Below are positions 1 through 11,951 of a stretch of DNA of 64,000 bases, piece after piece. The translations under genes and the position numbers were made by a program. This DNA is from Fennellomyces sp. T-0311 (taxonomy: Eukaryota; Mucoromycota; Mucoromycetes; Mucorales; Lichtheimiaceae): assembly GCA_025266875.1 (NCBI GenBank), contig JALLLT010000049.1, positions 62,001 through 126,000 of the forward strand, written 5' to 3'. Within the stretch, counting starts at the first letter, position 1. The number at the start of each line of letters is the position of its first letter. Under the pieces are notes generated by a model that did not search any database, had not been told where the DNA came from, and saw nothing but the letters and a program-made list of their open reading frames with translations.

Positions 1-1896
1 CAGAGCCTTCAATATAGCTTTGACCGTTGCAACCACGACATCTGGTTCACATGTTGATATGCTTCGCTTCACCACTTTTTTTAGGATGAAGAACACATCA
101 TCCACACAGGTCGATGTCTGACTTGAAGATGGATCGTAGTCATCTAGTTTCATTGCCTACGATATCCCATGTTACGATTTTATGGCATGCAGACAAGTAC
201 ATTTTTTAAACATTACCTTGTCAATGTTACGTCTCAAAAGATAACTGTCGATCACCAGGTACGAGTTCATCAACTCCTTTGTCCGCTTGGCCAGTCCAGA
301 GGAAGCCAGTAGTCCATTGTCGCCGTAGTAACGCTTGTCCTTTCCTTGCATGATCATATCCTGTGTAGTCTCATCCGTGCCAATGTGCTCCATTTCATCG
401 GTTGCTCGCTCGTTGATAAATTGATAAAATAGGGAACCTCGCTGACTTATCAAAGCAAGCTCCAAAAGGTTGGCATCGAGTTGACGTGGATCGGTAAGCT
501 GGTTGCTGTTGCTAGATTGTGCCGAAGCTCCAGTACCAGATACGCTCCCGCCATTGCCTGTTCCATTTTGTACAGGAGATGCACTCCAGTTAGTTGTAGA
601 TGATCGGATCATGGCGATATTCAGAGACTGGATTTCCACAAGCTAAAACGCTCATATTAGTTTCTGTCGAATGTAGGGATTCTCAAAGTGAATACCTTGG
701 ATTCCAGCTTGCGATTTTGAACAAATTGGTCCAGAATACGTCCGCTTTCCACATCACTTTCTTCCTGCAAGCGCTGGATCACACGCAACATCCGACCTTG
801 GCCATAATGCAGTTCCACCAACGGCTGGTGTTGATCAATAATAACAGCAATGTTCTCGAATAAGCGTGTAAGGGTATCGGCGAAATAAATAGGAGATGCA
901 TCTATCAGTTGATGTTAGCGGCCACGGTATATGCAGCAGAATTGGGCACCACTTACTGTTTCCCATGCGTAGTTCTTCGCTGCATCGGGCTTTGACAATG
1001 TTGCATACAAAGCGAGAATATCTGTCCAGACCTTCGGCTTGGCATCCAATAAGTGGGAATAGTTTAAAGTAACGCGTAATATCTGCTTCGTTGCGTTGCA
1101 TAACTGCGTCGTCGAAGCGCTGTGAGAATATATCGAATAGTGTAGATTTGGCATCAGCAAGCGTTTTAGCTGGGTGATCAGGATCCTCCGATGTTGGCTA
1201 AAACATGGCATATCAGCGAATGTTTTTGTAATGCGCTTCCGTAGTGGACATTTACCACTGTAAACTCGGCCAAAGAGCCGTTGAGAATAGCTGGATCGAT
1301 TCGCGAGGCACTTTGAAGCAAATTGGCGGCCGCATCATAATCCTTGTGTCGCATAGCTTCCTGGATACCAGCTATACATCGCTTGAGTTCCTGAACATCT
1401 TCGACATAGCGTATCGATTCTTTTGCCCTGGACTTTGAGCCGCATTAAAACATCTGGATACCAGCTTGGAACAACAATTATATACCTGTTCCTGGTCCAG
1501 TTGTCTGACTTTATCACTGATGCCTTCAGCCAGTCGGGACGTCTTTGTAATAATGTTGACCATTTGCGATGAATCTGTCTTCAAGTTCCTCAGCTGTGGC
1601 CTATTGTATTTCGTTCAGTATCTACTCTAGCATTGCACAATGCAAAGCACCATGGCTAACCTTAGTATGTCAAGCGTGCCTAAAGCGTCTAACAAGTCGG
1701 ACTCTTGCGAAAGCATGGCGTCGAGTGATGCATCGATGCGCGTCTCTTCTTCATCCAAAAGTCGTAGACATTCGCGTATATCGTCAATGTTCGTCAGGGT
1801 CTCGAAATTTCGAGATAGGAGCGATGCTTCCGTATCGTGTTCATGCTTTATATGATTCGAATCAGGGTCGTCTGATGAAGTAACGGCGGAAGGCAT
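1..1896 (-). CDS. COG4: Conserved oligomeric Golgi complex subunit 4 (partial, 3' end outside window)
   Basis: Subunit of lobe A of the COG tether, which retains and recycles Golgi enzymes by capturing retrograde vesicles. Seven exons can be followed: 1896-1661, 1600-1486, 1432-1256, 1197-957, 901-696, 642-217 and 156 to the left edge, with in-phase GT..AG introns of about 50-60 nt. The N-terminus has the COG4 signature IDDIRECLRLLDEEETRIDA, followed by TSRLAEGISDKVRQLD, the VEDVQELKRCIAGIQEAM segment and FKLFPLIGCQAEGLDRYS. A low-complexity Ser/Asn-rich stretch near 480-600 precedes the TKELMNSYLVIDSYLLRR block. The start at 1896 is the first ATG in the COG4 frame; another ATG about 70 nt upstream is out of frame. 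The C-terminal domain lies beyond position 1. Confidence 0.9.
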
Positions 1897-2517
1897 TTGA
1901 GTTGTCGCTCCACATACTCCACTTCCTCCAGTGAATTATTCGCGGAGTTCGGTGTGGTTACCATCGTTGCAAGCAAATACCTTTATTGCACACAACTAAC
2001 TGGATATCGCAATGTATATCTGATCGATGAAAGTGTATTTTCGACATCTGGTTGAATATGTTGCTATAGAAGTAATAGCCTGAAGGTTAACCGCGGCAGG
2101 GCTTGATCCATGGATAGGTTGTGGAGGTAACACCTAGCCATTCTCGTATCGCGAAAAAGCTTGTATGGGCTAATTATCCCGATGCAATTGCTATTATAAG
2201 CTGGTCATAATTTGATCAACTTAGCTAGTATATAATTAACAGTACAAGACACATTCACAATGAATTGATGAAATACTGACGGTGTTTCGCTTCCGATCAG
2301 CCCAGCCTAGTCTATTAGTCGTTTCACTGATGTAAATGTTATAGCTGAATTAATGCCTATGGTCCCATTATATGTGTCTTCAGTTCAGCAACAAAGATGA
2401 AGCCACCGACATATTGTCGAATAATGATATCACAAATGGTTTCTTTCGCACAACTCTTTCCACTGCATTCTATTAATAAGAAACATCAGGAAGTAACCCC
2501 TGGGCCTTTAAATGTTA
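1897..2517. other. Intergenic, no gene seen
   Basis: Upstream side of COG4. AT-rich, no sustained reading frame and no recognisable RNA gene. The first ~150 bases probably hold the COG4 promoter, but no clear TATA box is visible. Confidence 0.5.
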
Positions 2518-2625
2518 GTTAACACACGGCTCCGCCGTGATATGGCATTTATCAGGCCGCACGAGCTGGCGCCGTTACGAGTGCCCCTGCCTGATAATGC
2601 CATATGGTGGAGCAAGTGCGTTAAC
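2518..2625. repeat. Palindromic MITE-like element with GTTAAC ends
   Basis: A 108-bp imperfect palindrome. The first ~52 bases match the reverse complement of the last ~52: GTTAAC at both ends, then a shared ATATGGCATTATCAGGC block (one inserted T in the left arm), meeting at GGCGCC. No coding capacity. This is the structure of a non-autonomous terminal-inverted-repeat element or an extruding hairpin. The TTAA within the GTTAAC ends would fit a TTAA-targeting transposase, which is inference only. Confidence 0.6.
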
Positions 2626-3279
2626 TGACTTATCGCATCATTTTTATGCTATAAAGCAAAACTTATAATAATATTTATCATGTCAAGAGCAGCATGCATG
2701 GGTCGTACTGCTCAAAGAGAGGAAATATATAAGTGGTAATAGATTGGTATCCAATTAACAGAAAAAGAATGGATATCTTGCATCGAAAACGTTTAAACAG
2801 AACCAGTATGAGTATACCTTTTTCGTGTCGTCCTAGCTATTGGAACTGTAACTTCATGTGGCTTAATTACCATAGGGCTCGCAATGCGTGTAGACCGACA
2901 ACCCTCGGGTACCTTCGCTCGGTCAGAAACCAATAGCAGAAAACCAATGGGCAGAGTTGCTGGACCGTGCTCGAAAATCCAGGCACTCCTATTTGACTCG
3001 AATCGATGTACCTTTGTTTGATCATCTGTTTGGTACTGGCGGGAACATTGTGCGATCAAAGAAGCATGTGTTACTTTGGGGTTGCTCTTATTTTCACCAG
3101 ATTTGAGGCTTTTAAGCTTTGCTAACGGGATACTTTATAGGAGCAGATCAATTAAATTCTAACTAAATATGTAACCTTTGAATTAGCGGGCTATCTTTGA
3201 AATCAGAGAACCCGTATCAAGTCATTCGCATGTCTCAAAGAAGGCTATTTATCCAAGACCCAAAATATGACTCCTGTCA
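2626..3279. other. Intergenic, no gene supported
   Basis: Contains only short open frames on both strands with no recognisable motif. It lies between the palindrome and a transposon-like fragment, so it may be decayed repeat sequence. Confidence 0.4.
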
Positions 3280-3580
3280 AGATGGTCAGAATACACCTTC
3301 CCAGCAGCTGTGCTGCCCAGAATGTTTCCAGAAGGTGTCAACAAATCATTCAAGTACCAAGGGAAGCTGGTTCACGAGAGAAAGGGTGTGATAGATGATC
3401 TTGTATCAGCGATATGTGGAAAGGTACCATAAATGTATCTCAAAGACTGGATCCTGCAAGTCAACAGTGCACTCAACTCGGATCAACTCTATATTCTTAC
3501 ATCGCATTGCCAATAACAGTCATTTGTATACGGTATTTCCAAAAAGTAATGTCGCTATCCGTAATAATCAATGTCGTCAA
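3280..3580 (+). mobile_element. Diverged transposon fragment, copy A (inverted relative of 14150-14420)
   Basis: The plus strand here aligns with the minus strand of 14420-14150. Shared blocks include GCGATATGTGGAAA, AATAACAGTCATTT and GATGTCGCTATCCGTAA in the same order and with near-identical spacing. At protein level a shared pattern runs ...L.RMF.....K..GKL......V...L... with frame breaks in this copy. Copy B lies beside a MULE-type transposase, so this is most likely a second decayed piece of the same element family. A T-run interrupts the reading frame just downstream (about 3590). Confidence 0.6.
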
Positions 3581-4208
3581 GGCCCAATTTTTTTTTTTAT
3601 TAGGGCCCAATTTTTATAATGTAAAATATACAGCGACTTCCATTTTTGACTTCTTTGAGCAGCGATATTACTTTTTGGAAGCATTGTATATCACATCTGC
3701 CTGTCTTTTTCACAGCGAGGATTTTCAAGATATGGCATCCGATCTACATTTACATACGTTTATATTTACATACTCGCACCGCAAAGAAATGATCGTATCC
3801 CTACGTACAGGGCCAGGCTTAAAGTCTTCCATACATAAAATTTACCAGCATACGTTGATGGTAAGCGGGGTTATGGAGATGCTGGCTGAGCCACGTGCAC
3901 ACTGCTTTGCCACACCTTGTTTAGAAACAGTGGGAAGCCGGTGACCACAATTTGCTGTCAGTGAATGCCAAGGAGACAGTTTCCATGACAACAAAAGCTG
4001 ACGGAACTTTCTACCCAAAAAGACACTTTGGTACAACGTAACACAAAAATGGCTAAGCTGAAAAGACGGGCCGAGGCTGAGTATACAAAGCAGAAGTAGA
4101 TTTTTTATTTTCAAGAGTTTACAGAGGTTTGGGGATCATTACAAATAAAAGTAAATGTATATGCAAGAAGGTTATATAAATATACAAGAGAAAGAAAAGA
4201 CAGACGTC
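3581..4208. other. Intergenic between transposon fragment and chitin synthase 3' end
   Basis: No coding signal that stands out. The last ~130 bases are AT-rich and should contain the 3' untranslated region of the minus-strand chitin synthase. Confidence 0.4.
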
Positions 4209-7063
4209 TTAACCGGTAAAGATTCGGAAGATGAGGTAGAGACATGAGCCACAGAATCGGACAAACGATAGGGCTGCGACAGACCACAAGACAAAGCCAA
4301 GATAGATCATGCTACGCTCTTCAAAATCACCCAAAGCGTTGAATGCAGTCTCAGTAATGATGGCGATCAATGCCAAGTTACTGATAATCCAGGATGCCAC
4401 AATGCGAGTACGGAAGGCACGGTAGTAATCTTCTTGCTTCGTCTGTGCATCGCGATGCTGCACCTCCTCTTCGGGTTTCCGTTGCAGTTCCAGACATGCG
4501 GCTTCGTAGGCGTCATTGATATCCTTTTGTTCCGTTGGCACCTCAACTTCAGCAGTGTGGTCACCCGACTCATCCTTGCTCGACTTGACGACACCCAGAT
4601 CCGTAGCCACCTTGGTGTCACCCTTGGTACCCCAGGAGACGTCGTGGGTGTTACAGAATGCATAGATGTTCAATACGTTGGTGTAGCTAGGAGACAGGAA
4701 AATGTACTGCACAAAGCTGGTGAACATGTGCCATGGGTCGAGGAAGAGGAAACTGGCCACAAAGTACATGACGTAGGTCGAGAGTAACGAGACAACAATG
4801 TTGCGGAACATGGCCTGGCCGAGCATGCCCAGTACGGTGCCATCAGAGGCCTCCACAGCGGATTGAACTCCCACCACGGTGATCCAGACGGTGGCAAAGA
4901 TCATGTACAGCATCAGAACAGCAAAGAAGATCATACTGCCTGTGTAAGCCCATTTGGAGCCTTGCGGACGGTTGCCCAGGGCGAGGATGAACTGGATGAT
5001 GAGCAGCAGGAGGTAAATATAGTTGAAGATGACGTGGAGAACATTGGCAACGGTTTGTGAGAAGGGGCGGGGGTCGAGCGTATCGGCGGCCAATGCGCGT
5101 GTGAGAATGAAGAAAGTGAGGTAAAAATTGCCCTAAAATAATTTGCAAATCAGCACTAGCCCTATTAACGCAATCAACAGCTGCAATAACGCACCATAGC
5201 AAACCAGGCAAAGAGCATGTTGTAGGTATTGTAAGCATCTTCGACCATGAACATCATCTTGCGGATGAACGAGTGATCCGAGGTCCAGACCTTGCGCCAA
5301 TGCCACAGTGCGTAAACACCCGCAAAGAAGGAGCCGTTCAGCCATCGACGACGCTGCGAAATGAACTCTGGAACTTGGTCGGGCACATCGGTCTCACCGT
5401 AACTGCGGTTGACATAGTGCAAGACGTAGTGCGCATCCTTCTTGGCAACAAGCTCGTAACACAAGATACGATCCTCGGCGAGGTACATGTTGGCCGTGAA
5501 GATATCGGCGTCTCCACCATGCAGCGTTTCACCCAAAAAGTACTTCTCCAAAGGACCTTTGCCGTCGGCATCGTTCTGCAGGGCGGTAAAACGATAAGCG
5601 GAAAAGGCACCCGGCAACACGGAAATGTAACCAAAGACAGATTCGAGCGGCTTGTCGAGAATGTTGGACATCTTGTATTCAAAGTTTTGCGCAGCCACCA
5701 AGGGGTTCAGCAGCGCCACACCCGCGGTACCTGTTTCCGTATGCATGAGCAAACAAAGAATGTCTTCAAAACAATAACAACCTACCGGTCAGGGCACGGA
5801 TTTCACCACAAGCACCGGCGATGTTCGAGTTGATATCGAAGGCCTTCCACAGATGATAAATAGACGAATGGCCAGGACGGGTGCCGACGTCGATCAGGAC
5901 GCAGACGTTGGGCTTGATGAGCGGACCAAAGGCCTGGAAGAACCAGCGATGCGAGTTGATCTTCTTTGCGTTCTTTTCCTTCAGACAGAACAGGATCTGG
6001 CATGGCGTGATGCCCTTGTCAGCTGCCTTGAACTTCATGTCAGGATCGACGGAAAGTTGTGTTGTGTACTACAAACAAGGGTCGTCGTTAGTCTCTTTCT
6101 CCATGCACAAACAAAGAGAATGGCTTACCTCGTAAATATGGGCTGACACGGCCTTGTCACCGACAATGTTCTTTGCAACACCTTCCTGGTACACGCCAAG
6201 AGTCGCCAGCAGGGACAAGGTGCGCTGATTGATTTTTTGACGGCCGTCCGAAACAATGCACACGGTGATTTTTTGCCATCCATCCGGACCCCACGTTCGC
6301 GAACGATCACGCGCGCACAGGTACGAAATGTTTTTCATGACGCCGTGCATTGTTCGTGCAAACAAGACCTCATCTTCCTACATTGCGATGACGTGCATAA
6401 GCGCGCTGTGTGTGAAAAATAAGAGAGAAAGGGCTTACGTTGTACATGGTCAGGACGATAAACAATTCTGTATTTCGTTCGAGTAGCTGCTGTCGCAATG
6501 TGTACCCATCGGACGCGAAATCGGCGGGGTCGCATGTGGCAGCCGTGTATCGCATGTGGGTAAATTCCTTGGTATCTTTGATAGGCACGGCTTGCAAGTA
6601 GCGGGTAGGCACAGGGCAGTCCAGCACCAAATGACCACGCTGAAGCTTCACCTTTCGGGCTATAAAAAATGAACAAGGTCAGCCCATCAGCAGCTGCCTA
6701 TTTGCCACACAATGGAGACTCACTTGTCTTGTAGCGACGAGGCTGACGTCGTGGCGCACCGCCGTAGTGCATATTGGGAGACGGCGGCGCGGCGAACTGG
6801 GCATGCGGAGAGGGGGCGGAGAACTGAGGTGTAGGCGAGGGCGCGGGCTCATAGTTATCTGGCGGGTAGAACGGTTGCGGCGGATCGCGCAGAAGCGGCT
6901 GGTGGTCGTAGCCTCCATGGTTCCGTTGGTCGTCTGCCGGATAGGGATCCGCAAACGGGTCTGCTCTGTCCACAGGCTGGGGTGCGAACTGAGTATCCTG
7001 CAACGGATACTGATCGTATTCCGACTTGTGCCCGGGCGGTGGCGGCGGATGGTTGGGGTACAT
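4209..7063 (-). CDS. Chitin synthase (division 1, class I-III type)
   Basis: Membrane GT2 enzyme that polymerises UDP-GlcNAc into chitin and extrudes it through the plasma membrane. Six exons fit in phase: 7063-6724, 6659-6439, 6377-6129, 6068-5786, 5730-5195 and 5132-4209, giving about 850 residues, the usual size. The N-terminal ~110 residues are Pro/Tyr-rich and disordered ([10 protein letters not shown]). Next comes the division-1 N-domain block [17 protein letters not shown], then the catalytic core with [11 protein letters not shown] and the hallmark QRRRWLN, then several hydrophobic segments and the conserved WGTKGDTK near the C-terminus. The start at 7063 is chosen because the disordered head begins there; an upstream in-frame Met would add a Ser/Leu/Phe-rich leader less typical of the family. 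No myosin motor domain is present, which excludes classes V and VII. Confidence 0.93.
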
Positions 7064-7600
7064 GGTTCTCTTGCGGTGTGGAGAGAAGAGAAAGAAAGAA
7101 GCAAGCAAGCAAGCGCTGGCCGCCAAACTTTAGAATGAAAACAAAGCCGGTCCGTGTGTAACCACAGCCCTAAGGCGTCCACGGGAGCAAGCCCGAGTGT
7201 GGCCTAGCGGTGTTATTTTTAGCAAATCGGGCGAAGCCACCCCGACCGTCATCAGGTAGCCTTTTCGGGACAGCTTACCGCCCTGCACTTCTTGTTTTCG
7301 TGTCATACACCCCAAGGTAAGCTCTTTTTTTAAAAACAAGCCTTGGCACAACCCCAAATCCATATGATGATATCCCAGATCGTATCACTTTTTTTGCAAT
7401 CGTTTTGAAACCGCCAGCAGGGCGATTCTTGATATGACAATCTTCTCGCTGATTGGATTGGTTGTGTCTTGCATGCTTATTTCTGAGTCTTCTGCCCACC
7501 GGTGCTAACGCAACGCCCGTTTGTAGAACATCACCAAGAGGGAGTCTTTTATATACTTTAAAACAGTTGTAATAAAATACGAATCTCTTTTTCAATAGCA
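7064..7600. other. Divergent spacer between chitin synthase and cyclophilin
   Basis: About 540 bases separating two divergent start codons, so it must hold both promoters. T-runs and A-runs are present (around 7327 and 7385), but no canonical TATA or named operator can be asserted. Short open frames here lack similarity to known proteins. Confidence 0.5.
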
Positions 7601-8384
7601 ATGGTAAAACGATGCATTGTTTCAACCGGAAAGGATCTAAATCATCGCCCGTAGTCAGTTACATTACACACAGATCTTGGCGACATTAAAATAGAAGTGT
7701 TTTGCGAGTCCGTTCCGCACACTGCTGAAGTAAATCTCTGCAACCTCTCCCAGCCATATATTATAATTCGACTCATTTCTGTAAACTCAAGAACTTTTTA
7801 GCGCTTTGCGCCAGCGGGTACTACGACAACACTCTGTTCCACCGCAACATCCCCGGATTTATGGTGCAGGTATACACACGAAGCCTGCGGGTTCGTTTTC
7901 ATAAAAGGCTAAAAAAAGGAGCTAGACGGGTGATCCCACCGGCACAGGCAAAGGAGGTAACTCCATCTGGGGAAGAAAGTTCAATGACGAAATCCGCTCC
8001 ACTCTCAAGGTAATAAGCTTTTCTTTTCTGCATCCATCGCACAAGCCCTGACTGTAGATCAGCATAACGCTCGAGGCATTGTTTCCATGGCAAACTCGGG
8101 CCCAAACACCAACGGATCCCAGTTCTTTATCACATATGCCAAACATCCGCACCTTGATACTAAATACACCGTCTTTGGAAAGTATGTTGTGGCTTTTATA
8201 TTTATATATACAGATACAAAATTGGATGCTGATCCCTTGGTTGCATAGGGTAATCGATGGCGCCGACAGCACATTGGATGGCTTGGAAAAGATCCCAGTG
8301 GATGAAAAGCACCGACCAATTCAAGAAATACGCATTCGAAACGTGACCATCCATGCCAACCCAATTGCTGACAAGGCACGATAA
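7601..8384 (+). CDS. PPIL3: Cyclophilin-type peptidyl-prolyl isomerase, PPIL3-like
   Basis: Single-domain cyclophilin of the small spliceosome-associated PPIL3 subfamily, expected in the nucleus. Translation starts [18 protein letters not shown] and contains [57 protein letters not shown] and the closing DITIHANP-like block. The catalytic Arg (FHRN), FxxxxxQ (FMVQ) and Gln of SQFF are all present. Exons in phase: 7601-7603, 7655-7729, 7792-7869, 7926-8009, 8063-8181 and 8249-8384, total about 164 residues, normal for PPIL3. The reading frame is closed by TAG just before SVTL and the only fitting start is an ATG followed directly by GTAAAA, so the first coding exon is just the start codon. The stop codon lies one base from that of the convergent neighbour. 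Confidence 0.88.
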
Positions 8385-8385
8385 T

Positions 8386-10506
8386 TCACTTGTACTTGAC
8401 GGCAATCAATCCATCCATCCGATAGCACTTTAATCGTAGCGATGAACGTTCTTTTTGCTGTTCTTTCCGTAACTGCTCTTCGCGTCTCACAATATTTGAT
8501 TGCTGTTCAATGAACTCTAATGCCCGTTGATGTCGAACGTCCTCAGCATGTGGAAACTTGATCAATTTAGCTAATAAGTAAGCCTGTGTGTGTACCACTG
8601 CGTTACCATGGATATGCATCGCTGCAAATTATCCTCGGTTAGCAGCGATTGCTTTGGTCGATAGCTACGTGTCCAAGAGGTACTCATCTTTTGAAAAAAA
8701 AAAGAGCAATGAATTAACTAAAAGTGCGCATCAGCTATTATTATTATTTTTTAATGCCTCAATCTGTGGCACCCATTTAATTCCCTCATTCTCTATCGTT
8801 GTGATATGATCTGTAATAATGCACCATGCAAAGATTCTGCAGTATACGCATCGCCTGGGGCAACGACTGGCACACACTTGATACCCAAACTTGTTATCTC
8901 CTCAACATCCACACGCACACCTAATATTTCCTTTCATTAGTTTCATTTGTGGACGTGCCGATGAGAAAACAAGAGCACGTTACGTGATTGAGTAAGGTAA
9001 ATCATGTGCGTAATAAACGCCGACGGTGGTGATTGCAAGTGTTTGGCCCGTAATGCAACATGCTGGCAGGGTTTTTCGATGGGTAACGGATACCCTTCGT
9101 ATTCTTCCTTATCGTCATAAAAGCCAGGTTTGGTGTCGACCCATTTGGACTGGTTGAGTGCCTCGGTGATCGCCTGTATAAAGTCCACTGCACTGTACCC
9201 TCCCGTCTCGCGATCATTTGTCCCGTTCAGAATTAGGATTTTGTACTTTAGAGACGGGGAATTGTTTATCGTTAACCCGACTCTGCGCAAGATCAGACAC
9301 GGCATGATGGATGTATACAACGAACCAATCGAATAAACAAGTGTATCAGCGCGGTTCAGATGAGCTATATATTTTGGGTTTGGCCACGGAAAAACCTCTT
9401 GCCCGAACTCGTTCTGCATAGTTTGCCATTAGCTTCAAAAAGTAGGTGTGCAAACAAATTAAAAATGGGGACATTTTACCATGTAGTATATCCTCCCTAC
9501 GGCCGCAGATAACTTTTCGTCTGTATCCTTATCAAACACCAAATTCATATTACTACTTTCCTCGTCATTGCCGTCCATCTGTGCTGCTTGGGATAGCGTC
9601 GGGCCGGCAAACGTGTCATTCGGCTTTTTTTGCCTTGATAATGATCCAGGATGGCTGATCTCACACTGACCACGTAGCGTTGTACCATCCTGGAGCTCGG
9701 CGGCGATGGAAGCTGTATGATTGGTGACAATAACAGGAAGAACTGAGGTATTTTCATCGATTCCCGTGATCGATGCAAAAATGAATATTGCGGCTTCAAG
9801 CGATCCAAAGAACAGTCTGGCTCCCGTCAAAAAGAAGTTGCCGATCGACCCATTCCGAAAGTTGAAATTCTTGTAAGCTCGTTTGAGAATCTCAAAATTG
9901 AACATTACGAGAAATCCACGAATGGCTTCTTTTTTTTCTGTCGAAATGGAATCCCATAAACTTGGAAGGTTGAGCGGATAACTTTTTTTTGTGCGCGTGT
10001 ACCAATAGCTTACTGGTGTTGACCTTGGACAATAAGTGCCCATTCGTCACGTATGGGTCGTATATCACCTTGACTTGGTAGTCGGTAGCTAAGCAACTCT
10101 TTGATGGCTTTGCGCTCTGGAGACACAGACTCGTCGATCAACCTTGTGAGGCGAGCACGCAAATCACCGATGCTAGGCCCTCCGAGCACACGCAGCAGTT
10201 CACTCTGGAGTCAATTTTAGTTCATAGGCAAAACAAATACGAGGATGCAAGCATGTACAGTACTCCCACCGTTATCCGATATTGCTGGAATTTGGAACGT
10301 TATCTACAGCAACCGTATGCATCACACTTTGCTTACCTAATACATAGCGCACATCCTGCGTAATGTTTGAAAATGCAGGAGCTTTAGTTTTTTTTATTAT
10401 TATTCGTTTCGTTTGTTAGTTATATCTTGCTTTGTAGAAAACTACAATAAGGTTTACCAATGCTGTTCGCTGCCGATCCTCCCGATATAACAACAATTGA
10501 ATTCAT
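8386..10506 (-). CDS. CofD-like / UPF0052 family protein
   Basis: Member of the 2-phospho-L-lactate transferase (CofD)/YvcK fold family, which in fungi is a conserved protein of unknown substrate. The start (10506) opens MNSIVVISGGSAANSI, the nucleotide-binding glycine loop of the family. It is followed by the exon AFSNITQDVRYVL, the exon ISDNGGST (family hallmark), and LLRVLGGPSIGDLRARLTRL. Then come NGSIGNFFLTGARLFFGSLE, VLPVIVTNHTASIAAELQDG, EVFPWPNPKYIAHLNRADTL, SIGSLYTSIMPCLILRRVG and ILNGTNDRETGGYSAVDFI. About seven or more short introns separate these pieces; only some boundaries were fixed to the base. The C-terminus is charged (QQKERSSLRLK). CofD proper makes coenzyme F420, but fungi are not known to use it, so the substrate remains open. 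Confidence 0.82.
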
Positions 10507-11951
10507 ATATGAAAAAGCAGGGAACACAAATTCTCCGTCGTATACTTTATTGTATTCAATAACGTCGTACATGTCTTACTAAAGCTTGTTTGTTTTTTAT
10601 TCAAAAACGGTCTGTGAGTAGTTTCAATCGATTCATTTACTCGATCGTCCCAAACATTCCGCCGTAGAACTAACATATACTAAAAGAAGGACAACACGCG
10701 AAGAATTGTCTTTTTCTTTCATGCTGTCGCGAGGTTACCTTGATGTTCAAATTAATCAGCTATTGTAAGTAATAAGAAGAAATTACATTAGAATTAGCAA
10801 GCAGTAGACGTAGTAAGATTGTGTACTTGGTTGGGAGGCGGGAAACAGATATATTATAGGAATCCACTTGAGTAGGACATCGGAGGACTGCTCGCGTCTA
10901 TGTACTCTACTCAACCAGTTGTTAGGCTTACCGTGCATAAGGGTTGACGACAAAGTAAGCAGAAAATTATAGTTTGGTTTCTTGTTACTGGTGGTCAACA
11001 GGTTTCTTGGAAGGGAGGAGGTTGTCTTTCATCAGAAAGCAGTGTGGTGATGATAGCGAGACCGATTGCAAAACCTGCAGTACTGTCATGATTGAACTTC
11101 GTGTGTCCGTCTATAATTCAGATCTGGTAACAATTGTACTTCGTCGGGAAAAGCAAAAGACAAATCGATGCTGACAAGAACGTATATCGGAACTCGCTTT
11201 GCATGATCACGAGGACGTGTTACCAGAAGCATTGATCGCTATGCATTTTACTTTACAATACACACGTAATTCAGTATAGTACTGCTGTTAATGCTTTTAA
11301 AAACAGATGAATCAGATCATTACCGAAGGTAATATATGTACAAATGTGCGGACCGTCACTACGGCGTACGGTAACTGGTATCTAGCAGTCATGCATTGCA
11401 TAAGCTCAAATGTCACCGCCTCTCTTGATGAAGTAAATTTATGTTTCAAATGGATTACTGAATAACGTGTCTTCACATGTATCTGAAATTAATTATTGCT
11501 GATAAAACGGGTTCCTCTCAAAGGTGCCCTTGTACCTTCTGCTTCTATTCCCCATTAGCTCAAATGCTTTGTACGGCTTTAATACCAGATGGACACGTAA
11601 CAAAACCGGACCTAAGGTACATTATAGTGTGTTACCTCCATTGCACAAGGAGCGTTGCTTTCAATACGTTGAGACGCAGCAGGGATCACGGCTGCTACAG
11701 CGACATACAACTCTGTCCACGATCACTCTCTCCCTCCCCTTTAAACCATACGAACCCATTAAATACCAGAATGTATAATCTGCATATATACATATATTCC
11801 TCGTTGACTTCGCTGTTTCTAATTATACATGGCTCATATTCACACCAGCCTGTCTATTTATACGAGAACAATTTTGATAGGTGCAAGGCATGCCTTCGTC
11901 ATACTTTGCAGCAACTTTTCCTTCTCACCCTAGCGCCTCACATTACACGAG
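10507..11951. other. Intergenic, no gene supported
   Basis: AT-rich, with many stops in all frames and no recognisable domain or RNA gene. The first bases on the left must contain the CofD-like promoter. One 165-codon frame (11477-11974, plus) has no recognisable motif and runs into the MITE, so I do not call it. Confidence 0.4.

Noticed and set aside
5273..5833. 186-codon plus-strand frame within chitin synthase
   Set aside because: Antisense to the QRRRWLN exon; crosses an intron of the real gene.
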